A DNA stretch of 64,000 nucleotides from Arthrobacter sp. Soil764 (GTDB taxonomy: Bacteria > Actinomycetota > Actinomycetes > Actinomycetales > Micrococcaceae), in the NCBI RefSeq assembly GCF_001428075.1, contig NZ_LMSI01000006.1, positions 1 through 64,000 of the forward strand, given 5' to 3'. The notes beneath the pieces were generated by a model, which was not told the origin of the DNA, made no database searches, and was given only the letters and a program-made list of their open reading frames with translations. Positions 41,581-51,392 of this stretch are shown here, piece by piece (the stretch's first letter is position 1; each line of letters opens with the position of its first letter). Position numbers and translations under genes: made by a program.

Positions 41581-42891
41581 ATGAGTGACAACGACCACGA
41601 GCTTTCCCTGTATGTCGACGGCAAGAATGCCTTGGTGGCGGGCGATCCGACAGCCATTGCGGAGCTTTTCCGCAAGTTGGATGTCAAGCCAGAGGACCGT
41701 GCCAACTTGGGGTCAGGGGTGGCTGATCTCCTCGCTGGCCTGGCTGGGGCGGTTGCGATGGCGATGTCGGCAAATATCCCGGGCAACTCCTTCCATATGA
41801 CTCCCGAGTCCTACGCTCGATTTCTGGAACTCGTCGGTTCCACTGAGGAAAAGCTCGGGATTGTCAGCGGGGTGCTACGACAGTCAGATGGGAGGATTGA
41901 CACGATCATCGAACTGGTGAGCTCTTCTCCAGTCAATCCTGCCGCGGCCGCGAACGTGCAGCTCATGGCCGCGACTTTGGCGATCCGTGTGGCCCTCAAA
42001 GACCTCGATACGCTTGTTCAGGCTGTGGACGCGAAGCTGGACACAATCGTCCGGGATAACCGTGACGAGGCGCTCGGCAACGTACAGGGAACGACCCACG
42101 TCCTAGACAAGGCATTTGGATACTTCGAGGAGACGGCGCGGCTGAACGATGCTCTATGGGACCAGGTGTCGGGGCAGGCGGCTGCTCTTGCCCAGGCTCA
42201 CGCCGTCGCCCTGAACCACCTAAACACCATTGCCGACAGTCTTACTGTCAAAAACTTCGGCAAGCGGGTCAATAACGCTGAGGCCTCGGCAAGGGGCGAA
42301 CTGAAGCACTGGCTGGTTATTGCGGCGGTGGCCCTGACAAATATGGTTCGCCTGGACGCCCTCGAGGCCGTCCGAAGTGTGCAGGACGGGTCAGACTCCC
42401 CGGCTCATGAGCGGCATATCGCCAAGGCGCGCGAGCGGCGCATGACCACCACCAGCACGGCAATCCGAAACTTGTCAGACGCTATTTCAAAAGCGGTGGA
42501 TGTGGATAGCTTTACCCGCATTACGAACCCCCTAGAAATGCCAAGGCTCTACACTGCCGCTGAGGAAATGCAGCGACTATTGCAGGTCTTTAGCTCGTCC
42601 TTCGGTATGCCGGAGCCAGCTTCGATCGAGCGTACGCAGTGGCACGAATCTGTGATCCGCCTTGGCCAAAAAGCTGGAGGTGTCGTGGTGAACTCCGCCG
42701 CTGCCGTTGCCGAAGGGGTAGCTTCAGTTCCCAAAGCCATCGGGGAAACTGTTGAAGATACGATCCTGCACGTAGCCCAAGGAATCGAGGCGCGACGACG
42801 GAGCCCCGGGGAAATCGAGAAACAAGAACCTCAGCCTGAGGCTCCTGAGGATTTGGCCATCACGCAGCAGCAGGCCGGCTCCGCCAACTGA
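41581..42891 (+). CDS. Island protein of unknown function, divergent from hsdM
   Basis: A 436-residue, largely helical protein. Near the N-terminus is a hydrophobic stretch (VADLLAGLAGAVAMAMSANI, about 48-67) that could be a membrane segment or hydrophobic core. Residues about 95-240 have long amphipathic helices (ALKDLDTLVQAVDAKLDTIVRDNRDEA, HAVALNHLNTIADSL) that could form a coiled coil. The last 50 residues are Glu/Gln/Pro-rich and disordered. The ATG at 41581 was taken because similarity to a normal gene start begins there; GAAGG lies 20 bases upstream. I do not recognise a family. The divergent position next to hsdM and before metH makes it the last gene of the island. A role in defence is only suggested by place. 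Confidence 0.6.
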   Translation: MSDNDHELSLYVDGKNALVAGDPTAIAELFRKLDVKPEDRANLGSGVADLLAGLAGAVAMAMSANIPGNSFHMTPESYARFLELVGSTEEKLGIVSGVLRQSDGRIDTIIELVSSSPVNPAAAANVQLMAATLAIRVALKDLDTLVQAVDAKLDTIVRDNRDEALGNVQGTTHVLDKAFGYFEETARLNDALWDQVSGQAAALAQAHAVALNHLNTIADSLTVKNFGKRVNNAEASARGELKHWLVIAAVALTNMVRLDALEAVRSVQDGSDSPAHERHIAKARERRMTTTSTAIRNLSDAISKAVDVDSFTRITNPLEMPRLYTAAEEMQRLLQVFSSSFGMPEPASIERTQWHESVIRLGQKAGGVVVNSAAAVAEGVASVPKAIGETVEDTILHVAQGIEARRRSPGEIEKQEPQPEAPEDLAITQQQAGSAN

Positions 42892-43053
42892 CGGCGGCAG
42901 CCGTCAGAACCCCCACTACGCCATCTGAGCCGACCGTCGCGGCCATCCTTGGGCCGGATCGTGTCGATCGCTAAGGACAGCGAAAGCGGTCCGCCCGCCG
43001 TAGTACACGGACACACAGCGCAACGCAGGCGCCCCCACACGTAACCTGAATAG

Positions 43054-46000
43054 ATGCCCCGTTTTGCACTGGATATCGAGTCCGTCCCCCGCCCCGCCCG
43101 TTCGCAGGAGCTGCTGGACGGCGTGAACCACCGCGTCGTCATCGCCGATGGCGCCATGGGCACCATGCTCCAGGGCCGGGACCTGCAGCTGGAGACGGAC
43201 TTCCAGAACCTCGAGGGCTGCAACGAGATCCTCAACGACACCCGGCCGGATGTCATCGCGGACATCCACGACGCCTACTTCGCCACGGGCATCGACGCGG
43301 TGGAAACCAACACGTTCGGCGCCAACTGGTCCAACCTCTCCGACTACGGCATCGACGACCGCATCGAAGAGCTCGCCCGCAAGGGTGCGCAAATCGCCCG
43401 CGAACGTGCGGAGGCGGCGGAACAAACAGACGGCCGCATGCGCTGGGTCCTCGGCTCCATGGGCCCCGGCACCAAGCTCCCCAGCCTGGGCCACACCACC
43501 TACGACTACCTCAAACAGACCTTCGCCCTCCAGGCCCAGGGCCTGATCGACGGCGGCGCCGACGCCTTCCTCATCGAAACCAGCCAGGACCTCCTGCAGA
43601 CCAAGGCCGCCGTCAACGGCTGCAAGCAGGCCATCGTGGACCGTGGCATCCGCCTCCCCATCTTCGTCGAGGTGACGGTGGAAACCACCGGAACCATGCT
43701 CATGGGCTCCGAAATCGGCGCCGCGCTCACCGCCCTCGAACCGCTCGGCGTCGACGCCATCGGCCTGAACTGCGCCACCGGCCCGGACGAAATGAGCGAA
43801 CACCTCCGCCACCTCTCCAAGCAGTCCTCCGTCGCCATCGCCTGCATGCCCAACGCCGGCCTGCCCGTCCTCGGCGCCAACGGCGCGCACTACCCGCTCT
43901 CACCCACTGAACTCGCCACCGCGCACGAACAGTTCGTGCGTGAATTCGGCCTGGGCTTGGTGGGCGGCTGCTGCGGTACGACGCCGGAGCACATGGCCGC
44001 CGTCGTCGAACGTCTTGCGCCCTTCCGCGCCAAAGCCGTGGTCACCAGCGGAGACAAGACAGCACCCGCCCGCATTCCCGAAGAACGCGAAGCCGGCGTG
44101 GCCTCCCTCTACCAGCACGTGAACTTCGACCAGGAGTCCGCGTACCTGGCCATCGGTGAACGCACCAACGCCAACGGCTCCAAGGCCTTCCGCCAGGCAA
44201 TGCTCGAAGAACGCTGGGACGACTGCGTGGACATCGCCCGCGAGCAGATCCGCGTCGGCGCCCACCTGCTGGACGTCTGCATCGACTATGTGGGCCGCGA
44301 CGGCGTCGCCGACATCAAGGAGGTGGTAAGTCGGTTCGCGTCCGCCTCCACCCTCCCGCTGGTCATCGACTCCACCGAACCGCCCGTCCTGCAGGCCGGC
44401 TTGGAACTCATCGGCGGCCGTCCGGTGGTCAACTCAGTCAACTACGAGGACGGCGACGGTCCCAACAGCCGCTTCGCGCGCATCATGCCGCTGGTGAAGG
44501 AACACGGCACTGCCGTGATCGCCCTGACTATCAATGAAGAGGGCCAGGCCCGCACCACCGAGGGCAAGGTGGCCATCGCCTCCCGCCTCGTCGACGCCCT
44601 GGTGGGCGAATGGGGCATGCGCGTCGAGGACATCATCGTCGACTGCCTCACCTTCCCGGTCGCCACCGGCCAGGAGGAAACCCGCCGGGACGGCATCGAA
44701 ACCATCGAGGCCATCCGCCAGATCACCGCCAAGTACCCCGGCATCAACACCACGCTCGGCGTCTCCAACGTCTCCTTCGGCCTGAACCCGGCAGCCCGCG
44801 TCGTCCTGAACTCCGTGTTCCTGCACGAGGCCGTCCAGGCCGGCCTGACCAGCGGCATCATCGACGCCGCCAAGATCGTCCCGCTCGCCTCCCTCCCGGA
44901 AGAGCAGCGCAAGGTGGCCCTGGACCTGGTCTGGGACCGGCGCGAATACGACGCCGACGGCAACGTCACCTACGACCCCCTGGCCAGCATGCTGGACATG
45001 TTCGCCGGCGTCGACACCGCAGCCCTCAAGGACCAGCGCGCCGCCGAACTCGCGGCCCTGCCCACCGGCGCACGCCTGGAACGGCGCATCATCGACGGCG
45101 AAGGCAAGGGCCTCGAAGCGGACCTGGACCTGGCCCGCAGCGAAGGCATGACCCCGCTGGGCATCATCAACGACCACCTGCTCGAGGGCATGAAGGTTGT
45201 CGGTGAACGCTTCGGCGCCGGCGAAATGCAGCTGCCGTTCGTGCTGCAGTCCGCCGAGGTCATGAAGAACGCCGTCGCCCTGCTCGAACCGCACATGGAG
45301 AAGTCAGACTCCTCCGGCAAGGGCACCATGGTGATCGCCACCGTCCGCGGCGACGTGCACGACATCGGCAAGAACCTGGTGGACATCATCCTCACCAACA
45401 ACGGCTACAAGGTAGTCAACATCGGCATCAAGCAGGGCATCGCCGAGATCATCGCCGCAGCCGAGGAACACGACGCCGACGTGATTGGCATGTCCGGGCT
45501 GCTGGTGAAATCCACCGTGGTGATGAAGGAGAACCTCGCGGAGCTGCAGTCCCGCGGCCTGGCGAAGAAGTGGCCGGTAATCCTCGGCGGCGCAGCCCTC
45601 ACCCGCGCCTACGTGGAGCAGGACCTGGCCGAGCAGTTCGACGGCGTGGTCAGGTACGCCAAGGACGCCTTCGAGGGCCTTTCCCTCATGGAACCACTGG
45701 TGCGCGTGGCCCGCGGTGAATCGCCGGACGACGTCGGCCTGCCGCCTTTGAAGAAGCGCATCCACAAGGGCGGTGCGAAGTTCACGGTCACCGAGCCGGA
45801 AGCCATGCCCGGCCGCTCGGATGTTGCCACCGACAACCCGGTTCCGGTGCCGCCGTTCTGGGGCACCCGGATCGTGCGCGGCGTCTCGCTCCACGACTAC
45901 TCCGCGTTCCTCGACGAGCGCGCCACCTTCATGGGGCAGTGGGGCCTCAAGCCCGGCCGCGGCGAGGACGGCGCCTCCTACGAGGAACTGGTGGAACGCG

Positions 46001-46701
46001 AGGGCCGGCCGCGCCTGCGCTACTGGCTGGACCGCATCCTGGGCGAGGGCATGCTGGACGCGTCCGTCGCCTACGGCTACTTCCCCGTGGTTTCCGAGGG
46101 GGAGCAGGTGGTGGTGCTGCACCACGGCGAGGACCACGACGGCGTCCTGGGCCAGGCGGGCCTTCTTGCCCCCGATGGTGGTTCAGGCGGTCCGATCGGC
46201 ACCGACCGACTGCGCTTCGATTTCCCGCGCCAGCGCCGCGACCGGCACCTGTGCCTGGCCGACTTCGTGAAGCCGCGGGAGTCCGGGCAGATCGACGTGC
46301 TGCCGGTCCAGCTGGTCACCGCCGGCTCGAAGATCGAGGAGTTCACCTCCAAGATGTTCGCCGCCAACCAGTACCGCGACTACTACGAGCTCAACGGCCT
46401 GGTCATGCAGCTCACGGAGGCGCTCGCCGAGTTCTGGCATGCCCGGATCCGCAAGGAGCTGGGCTTCGCGGCCGAGGAGCCGAAGGACACGGCAGGGTAT
46501 TTCAAGCTCGACTACCGCGGTGCCCGGTTCTCGCTGGGCTACCCCGCCTGCCCCGACATGGAGGACCGCCGCAAGGTGACGGAGCTGCTGAAGCCGGAAC
46601 GCATGGGCGTGGTGCTCAGCGATGAGCTGATGCTGCACCCCGAACAGTCCACCGACGCGTTCGTGTTCCACCACCCGGAGGCGAAGTACTTCAAGGTGTG
46701 A
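43054..46701 (+). CDS. metH: Cobalamin-dependent methionine synthase
   Basis: A 1215-residue enzyme with four modules in the normal order. Homocysteine domain: DGAMGTMLQ (residues 32-40) and zinc cysteines C240 (LNCATGP) and C306-C307 (GGCCGTTPEH). Folate domain: AIGERTNANGSKAFRQ (about 366-381). Cobalamin domain: DVHDIG at 767-772 with H769 as lower axial ligand, then DVIGMSGLLVKST. Reactivation domain: ARFSLGYPACPDMEDRRKVTELL with SAM-binding features. It transfers a methyl group from methyl-tetrahydrofolate to homocysteine. The ATG at 43054 has only a weak ribosome binding site. No cobalamin riboswitch pattern was found in the 162 bases upstream. Compared with E. coli MetH (1227 residues) the length is normal. 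Confidence 0.97.
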   Translation: MPRFALDIESVPRPARSQELLDGVNHRVVIADGAMGTMLQGRDLQLETDFQNLEGCNEILNDTRPDVIADIHDAYFATGIDAVETNTFGANWSNLSDYGIDDRIEELARKGAQIARERAEAAEQTDGRMRWVLGSMGPGTKLPSLGHTTYDYLKQTFALQAQGLIDGGADAFLIETSQDLLQTKAAVNGCKQAIVDRGIRLPIFVEVTVETTGTMLMGSEIGAALTALEPLGVDAIGLNCATGPDEMSEHLRHLSKQSSVAIACMPNAGLPVLGANGAHYPLSPTELATAHEQFVREFGLGLVGGCCGTTPEHMAAVVERLAPFRAKAVVTSGDKTAPARIPEEREAGVASLYQHVNFDQESAYLAIGERTNANGSKAFRQAMLEERWDDCVDIAREQIRVGAHLLDVCIDYVGRDGVADIKEVVSRFASASTLPLVIDSTEPPVLQAGLELIGGRPVVNSVNYEDGDGPNSRFARIMPLVKEHGTAVIALTINEEGQARTTEGKVAIASRLVDALVGEWGMRVEDIIVDCLTFPVATGQEETRRDGIETIEAIRQITAKYPGINTTLGVSNVSFGLNPAARVVLNSVFLHEAVQAGLTSGIIDAAKIVPLASLPEEQRKVALDLVWDRREYDADGNVTYDPLASMLDMFAGVDTAALKDQRAAELAALPTGARLERRIIDGEGKGLEADLDLARSEGMTPLGIINDHLLEGMKVVGERFGAGEMQLPFVLQSAEVMKNAVALLEPHMEKSDSSGKGTMVIATVRGDVHDIGKNLVDIILTNNGYKVVNIGIKQGIAEIIAAAEEHDADVIGMSGLLVKSTVVMKENLAELQSRGLAKKWPVILGGAALTRAYVEQDLAEQFDGVVRYAKDAFEGLSLMEPLVRVARGESPDDVGLPPLKKRIHKGGAKFTVTEPEAMPGRSDVATDNPVPVPPFWGTRIVRGVSLHDYSAFLDERATFMGQWGLKPGRGEDGASYEELVEREGRPRLRYWLDRILGEGMLDASVAYGYFPVVSEGEQVVVLHHGEDHDGVLGQAGLLAPDGGSGGPIGTDRLRFDFPRQRRDRHLCLADFVKPRESGQIDVLPVQLVTAGSKIEEFTSKMFAANQYRDYYELNGLVMQLTEALAEFWHARIRKELGFAAEEPKDTAGYFKLDYRGARFSLGYPACPDMEDRRKVTELLKPERMGVVLSDELMLHPEQSTDAFVFHHPEAKYFKV

Positions 46702-46968
46702 GGTGAAGCCGGTCGTTGGTCTGGGAGTGCGCCTCCCGGGCTTGGCCGGTACACCTGCCGTCCCGGTACCACCACCTGGTCCCGCTCGTCCCCGCAGCTT
46801 CTGCCGGCATCCCACTTAGTAGTACAACCCTGCCGGAGAGGACAGGCAGCAACCCCGCCGCGTGTGACGCAGGTAGTGGCGGACGGTCTCCCTGCTGGTC
46901 GCGTCATCACCTGCAAGGACGGCCAGGCGCTCAACTCACCGGCTGCTGCAGGCTTCGTGACAGTGAAC

Positions 46969-47958
46969 TTACAACTGTGGTGGTTCGAGGAGCTGACGCG
47001 CAACGTCGGCGTCGGTGATCAGGACGTTGATCCAGCCGCCGGATACGGCGCCGCGGATGGCGTCCAGTTTGCCCATGCCGCCGGCTACACCGATGCGGCG
47101 GGGTACCTGCATCATGACCTCGGCGTCAATGGATATCACCCGTTCTTCAATCGCGGGTTTCATGGGCACCCCGTTGATGTCAAAAAAGCGCAAGCAGATC
47201 TCGCCGACAGCCCCCGCCCGCGATAGTTCTCCTTCTTCTGCACTGCTCAGGGCATTCCCGCTGGCTTGCCAGAGTGGTGAGGCGGGGAATGTTCCGATCC
47301 CCACCAGTAGCGTCGTTAGGCGCTCCCATGCTTCTACTGATGCGGCCACTGCTGGATCCCCGAGGAACGCTTCGCGAATCTGAGGGTTCGCAACGAGGCC
47401 GGGGCATCCCATATAGAAGGGCTTGGCGGAAGTGAGTTCGGCGAGGTGGGAGACCAGGCGGCTGGCCTGCATTTGTGCTTGGGGGCTGCCTACACCGCCA
47501 ATGAGCTGGATTACTTCATTCGCTACTTTTCTCGGGCGTGATCGCATGGCTTCAACCGTTTGCAAGAGCGTGGTGCTCCATGAGGAGATTCCGATGTAGT
47601 CGTTGGCGTCAATCGTGGTCTCCAGGTAGGTGGCTGCGGACGAGCCCAGTCGCATACCCAGTGAAGCGCCGTCCATGACGTCCACTACAACCACCTCCCG
47701 GAGCTGGTACTTCTCTTCTAGGGCCTTTTCGAGGCCGACATAGATTCCCGCCGGCTGGACGATGGATGTTCGCACTATCCCTAAGTCAACTGCGTTCTTG
47801 AGGTAGCGCGACACCCTTGCTTGGGAAAGGTTCAGCCGCTGGGAGATGTCACCCTGGGAAAGCCCCTCCTCGTGATAGAGCACGGCGATCTTCGTGAAGA
47901 GTCGCAGCTGTTCCGTGGTGACGGACAGTAAGGTCGCTGATTCTGTGAATTGCGTCAT
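46969..47958 (-). CDS. SorC/DeoR-type sugar-binding transcriptional regulator
   Basis: A 329-residue regulator. An N-terminal helix-turn-helix (LFTKIAVLYHEEGLSQGDISQRLNLSQARVSRYLKNAVDLGIV, residues about 20-62) is followed by the SorC-type sugar-phosphate-binding domain (VVVVDVMDGASLGMRLGSSAATYLETTIDANDYIGISSWSTTLLQTVEAM; IQLIGGVGSPQAQMQASRLVSHLAELTSAKPFYMGCPGLV; AEVMMQVPRRIGVAGGMGKLDAIRGAVSGGWINVLITD). The likely effector is a phosphorylated sugar made by the adjacent kinase. The ATG at 47958 was preferred over a start 22 codons earlier, because conserved sequence begins close to it; neither has a strong ribosome binding site. It is divergent from the operon it most likely controls. Confidence 0.85.
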   Translation of the reverse strand: MTQFTESATLLSVTTEQLRLFTKIAVLYHEEGLSQGDISQRLNLSQARVSRYLKNAVDLGIVRTSIVQPAGIYVGLEKALEEKYQLREVVVVDVMDGASLGMRLGSSAATYLETTIDANDYIGISSWSTTLLQTVEAMRSRPRKVANEVIQLIGGVGSPQAQMQASRLVSHLAELTSAKPFYMGCPGLVANPQIREAFLGDPAVAASVEAWERLTTLLVGIGTFPASPLWQASGNALSSAEEGELSRAGAVGEICLRFFDINGVPMKPAIEERVISIDAEVMMQVPRRIGVAGGMGKLDAIRGAVSGGWINVLITDADVARQLLEPPQL

Positions 47959-48272
47959 ACTTCGTAACTTTCGGTGCGCGTATGAATATTTATGCAGGGC
48001 CGAATAACGCGTGGACTTGCCCATCCGGTGGACAGTTCTACTTCCTAAGGCGAAAGGCGGCCTCCCTGTCGATCAGCCGAAGCCAAGAGCGGTGCTGAAT
48101 GAATATTCAGCCCTGAAAATTCTCTGCCTCAATATCGATTCTGCCATCCTTTCCGGGGATTTTGGCTCATAGACTTCCAACACCAGCCCAACTTCAGAGC
48201 CGAAGTTCCGTCAGGAATTTCGATCGCCGTCCATGTGGACCGACTGGCCTTCACGATCGAAAGCGAACTGCA
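47959..48272. promoter_or_regulatory. Intergenic region with two related operator-like sites
   Basis: The first site is CTGCATAAATATTCA on the minus strand (47983-47997), overlapping the regulator's own 5' region. The second is the inverted repeat GCTGAATGAATATTCAGC (48094-48111, arms GCTGAAT and ATTCAGC, 4-base centre). Twelve of 15 positions agree between them. They are AT-rich in a GC-rich background and are good candidates for SorC-family binding. No further gene is seen in this region. Confidence 0.6.
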
Positions 48273-49235
48273 ATGACAGACATTAAGTACTCCACCCGTC
48301 TTAACTCCTTTGCCTTGGGCAAGGGAAAGAAGTATCCCAGTGGCGAGGATTCGGTGATCGACCTGATCGCCATTGCCGGCACTGTCAAGGGCCTGACCAC
48401 CCTTGAACTGAACTACCCGGAGCACTTCGGCACTGATTCAGTCGATGACATTAAGGCGGCCCTGGAAAAGGCCGAACTGGACGTGCGTGGCATCCAGCTC
48501 CGTTGGCCTGCACCCCAGTTCGCGAATGGGGGATTCACGAATCCTGACCCTGCGCTGCGGGAAGCAGCAGTGGGAATGGTCAAGGAGGCCATCAGCCTTT
48601 GCCGCGAATTCGGCGCCGATCACGTGCTGCTGTGGCCAGCGCATGACGGTTATGAATACCCCCTGCAGATGGATTACATGAAGGCATGGGGCTGGATGGT
48701 GGAAAGCCTGCAGACGGTCGCTGACGTCGACCGGGACATCCGTATCTCCATTGAGTACAAGCCGGCTGAACCGCGTGGACGCACCATTCTTAACACTACC
48801 GGCGCGGTCATGAACCTCATCAAGGACTGTGACCGCCCGAACCTCGGCGTTACTTTGGATTTCGGGCACCTGCTGATGGCCCGTGAGAACCCGTCCCAGT
48901 CGGCGGCTATGTGCCTGCGTGACCAGAAACTGTTCGGTCTTCAGCTGAACGATTCCCACGGGGTAGCCGATGACGGACTCGTGGTAGCGTCGATCCACTT
49001 CGCGGAGACGCTGGAACTTGTGTACTACCTGCTGCGCGAGGGCTACCAGGGAACGTACTACTTCGACACCGATCCGGTACGAGAGAACCCTGTTGCCGAA
49101 TGCGAGATGAACATTGAGAGGATGGGGACCATCATCGAGAAGGCCCACGAGCTGGTTCGGGACTATCCGGATCTCCCCAGCGGGGACGCTCTGAACTCAT
49201 CATCCGTACTGTGGTCGAAAGCAGTGGGTGTCTAA
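48273..49235 (+). CDS. Xylose isomerase-like TIM-barrel sugar isomerase/epimerase
   Basis: A 320-residue protein of the AP-endonuclease 2/xylose-isomerase-like family. Metal-binding positions are seen in IRISIEYKPAEPRG (Glu), LGVTLDFGHLLMA (Asp, His) and GLQLNDSHGVADD (Asp, His), and YYFDTDPVRENP closes the barrel. The reaction is likely isomerisation or epimerisation of a sugar or sugar derivative. ATG at 48273 is preceded by GAAAG at 10 bases. Its stop is directly followed by the start of the kinase gene, with no space. It is the first gene of an import and breakdown operon under the SorC-type regulator. Confidence 0.86.
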   Translation: MTDIKYSTRLNSFALGKGKKYPSGEDSVIDLIAIAGTVKGLTTLELNYPEHFGTDSVDDIKAALEKAELDVRGIQLRWPAPQFANGGFTNPDPALREAAVGMVKEAISLCREFGADHVLLWPAHDGYEYPLQMDYMKAWGWMVESLQTVADVDRDIRISIEYKPAEPRGRTILNTTGAVMNLIKDCDRPNLGVTLDFGHLLMARENPSQSAAMCLRDQKLFGLQLNDSHGVADDGLVVASIHFAETLELVYYLLREGYQGTYYFDTDPVRENPVAECEMNIERMGTIIEKAHELVRDYPDLPSGDALNSSSVLWSKAVGV

Positions 49236-50177
49236 GTGCGGCCAACCGGTGTCTGCGTGGTCGGCTCGGTAAACGCGGACCTGATTGCGTATCACGGTGC
49301 AGAAGCAAGCGTGGCAGGCTATGTGACGGGTGACCGCTTCGAGATGGCCGCGGGCGGCAAGAGTCTGAACGCCGCGATGAGTATTGCAGCTGTGGATCCG
49401 ACGGTTACCCTCGTGGCCCGCGTCGGCTCCGACGATCTAGGAAATTTCATCATCGGCGCTCTTCACAAGAGAGGGGTCACCACCGAAGGCATCATCCGGG
49501 ATGAGCGGACCCACACGGGCGTAGGTCACGTCAGAGTCGATCGACAGGGGGAGTACGACACAGTCGTCGTTCCCGGAGCCAACGGAAACTTTTCGCCGTT
49601 AGATATTGACGGCTACGTCCAAGCGCACGATCCGCCGGCATTCGTTGTCCTGAACCTCGAGGTGCCGCTTCCCACCGTCAAGCGGGCAGCGACGCGCTTC
49701 CGGGAACTCGGTTCTACAGTGGTCCTGAACCTTTCACCGGTGTGTGCAGAGGCAAGGTCGCTCCTCCGGCTCGCGGACGTCGTCGTTCTAAACCTTCGGG
49801 AAGCCTGCCACGTACTGGATGTCCCGCTTAACACCGACGTCCTGGTGCTGCTCACCGCTCTACGAGAGGCCGGCGCGAAAACTCCTGTCCTGACGCTCGG
49901 CGGCGGCGGGGTCGCGGCCCTGCACGGAAATGAGTTCGTTCAGGTAAACGTCGAACCGACAGTGGTCGTGAATTCAGTCGGTGCAGGTGACAGTTTCCTG
50001 GGAACAATGGTTGCGGCGATGGCGAACGGCCATCCGTTTCCGTTGTGCCTCAGGGCAGCCAACGAAGCGGGCAGGCTCGTGTGCAGCAAGCCTGAATCCT
50101 TCCTTACAACCGCTGACGTCCGTCAAATCGAGGACGCTATCGGATTTTCCCTCGCCAACACCTCCGTTGGCCAGTAG
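49236..50177 (+). CDS. PfkB-family carbohydrate kinase (ribokinase-like)
   Basis: A 313-residue kinase. The N-terminal signature is VVGSVNADLIAYHG with AAGGKSLNAAMSIAAV, and the C-terminal one is VVNSVGAGDSFLGTMVAAMANG, where GAGD gives the anion hole and catalytic Asp; the more usual Asp before TxGAGD is Asn here. It should phosphorylate the imported sugar or its isomer, giving a product that could also be the effector of the SorC-type regulator. The start is a GTG immediately after the stop codon of the isomerase gene, so translation is coupled. Confidence 0.88.
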   Translation: MRPTGVCVVGSVNADLIAYHGAEASVAGYVTGDRFEMAAGGKSLNAAMSIAAVDPTVTLVARVGSDDLGNFIIGALHKRGVTTEGIIRDERTHTGVGHVRVDRQGEYDTVVVPGANGNFSPLDIDGYVQAHDPPAFVVLNLEVPLPTVKRAATRFRELGSTVVLNLSPVCAEARSLLRLADVVVLNLREACHVLDVPLNTDVLVLLTALREAGAKTPVLTLGGGGVAALHGNEFVQVNVEPTVVVNSVGAGDSFLGTMVAAMANGHPFPLCLRAANEAGRLVCSKPESFLTTADVRQIEDAIGFSLANTSVGQ

Positions 50178-50308
50178 CTGACCAGCACCCTGCTGCACCC
50201 CGTGCGTGGCAGGAACCCTTGCGGTGCCCGAAAGCAAAGGTGTCGCAACAAAATCTAGCAAGAGTGCCGCAAAGTGCGGGCCTTCCAATGATGAAAGGAA
50301 CTATCACC

Positions 50309-51373
50309 ATGAATAGAATCCCTCGCGCTGCTACACAGCTGATCGCCGCCACGGCGGCAGTCGCTATGCTCGCAGCCTGCAGTGCCACCCCTGACGGTCC
50401 AGCAGGCCAGGCCGCGGGATCGGGCGGTGATCTGGCCAGCCTCGTTGACGCCTCGGCGAAGACCCCGATCAAGGACCTAAAATCCAGCCTTGGCGAGCCG
50501 GCAGCGCCAGCGGCCAACACGAAGCTCTGCTACATCACGCGGACACTGTCCAACGAATTCTGGGGATTTGAACGGGACGGCTTCGAAGCAGAAGCAAAGA
50601 GGCTCGGCGTCAACTACCAAACGTTTGATGTGACCGACGAATCTTCCATCACCGAACAGTTGGACAAGGCAAAGAGTGCCGCGAACCAGGGCTGCACCGC
50701 CCTGCTTGCCTCACCGATTTCGGCTACTGGGCTGGACACCGTTTTCACCGATGCCCTGGGCAAGAAAATGCCGGTCGTCGTCCTCAATGATGCAAAAGGC
50801 ACCGTCCCCGGCAGCGTCTATGTCGGTCCGGACGCGCTGACCATCGGCCAGACCGCTGCTGATTACATCGCGTCCAAGCTTCCCGAAGGCGGCAAGGTCG
50901 CCATGATCGAAGGCGACCCGGGTTCATCAAATGCTTTGAACCGTGGCGAGGGCTTCAAGAACGGTCTTGCCAAGCACTCGAACCTACAACTGGTTGCCTC
51001 CCAGACAGCGAAGTGGGATCAGACCAGGGCACAGGAGATTGCGACTGCCATGCTCACCGCGAACCCCGACATCAAGGCGTTCTACTCCCAGAACGACGGT
51101 ATGGCGTTCGGCGTCGCCGCTGCCATCGCCGCCAAAAATCTGACCGGAAAGGTCCTGCTGGTCGGTACCGACGGCATTCCCCAGGCGAAAAAGGAGATCC
51201 AGGCCGGCAACATGACCGCCACGGTCAGCGAACAACCCGTGACCGAAGGCGCCAGTGGCGTTGGTGCAGCTCTTTGGCTCCTGCAGGGCAAGAAGGTTCC
51301 CGGCTGGATTGACGTTCCCGCCTTCATCATCGACTCTGAAAACGTCGGGCAATACCCGACCGGAATGCCGTAA
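50309..51373 (+). CDS. Sugar ABC transporter substrate-binding lipoprotein
   Basis: A 354-residue protein with a lipoprotein signal (AAVAMLAACS, cysteine near residue 24) and the ribose-binding type fold: LCYITRTLSNEFWGFERDGFEAEAKRLGVNYQTFDVTDESSITEQLDKAKSAANQGCTALLASPISATGLDTVFTDAL, GKVAMIEGDPGSSNALNRGEGFKNGL, IKAFYSQNDGMAFGVAAAIAAKN, LLVGTDGIPQAKKEI. GGAA lies 9 bases before the ATG; a longer reading is not needed. It captures the sugar for the importer encoded next. Confidence 0.92.
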   Translation: MNRIPRAATQLIAATAAVAMLAACSATPDGPAGQAAGSGGDLASLVDASAKTPIKDLKSSLGEPAAPAANTKLCYITRTLSNEFWGFERDGFEAEAKRLGVNYQTFDVTDESSITEQLDKAKSAANQGCTALLASPISATGLDTVFTDALGKKMPVVVLNDAKGTVPGSVYVGPDALTIGQTAADYIASKLPEGGKVAMIEGDPGSSNALNRGEGFKNGLAKHSNLQLVASQTAKWDQTRAQEIATAMLTANPDIKAFYSQNDGMAFGVAAAIAAKNLTGKVLLVGTDGIPQAKKEIQAGNMTATVSEQPVTEGASGVGAALWLLQGKKVPGWIDVPAFIIDSENVGQYPTGMP

Positions 51374-51392
51374 GGCAAGAACGGTACCCATC

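Noticed and set aside
29000..43000. Prophage or integrative element with integrase
   Set aside because: No integrase, recombinase, tRNA target, capsid or portal gene was seen; the region is called an island on gene content and debris only.
42892..43053. Cobalamin riboswitch before metH
   Set aside because: No B12-box-like segment or supporting stems in the 162 bases.
46864..47226. Plus-strand frame between metH and the SorC-type regulator gene
   Set aside because: Mostly antisense to the regulator, no ribosome binding site, no protein-like motifs; the 267-base gap is left empty.
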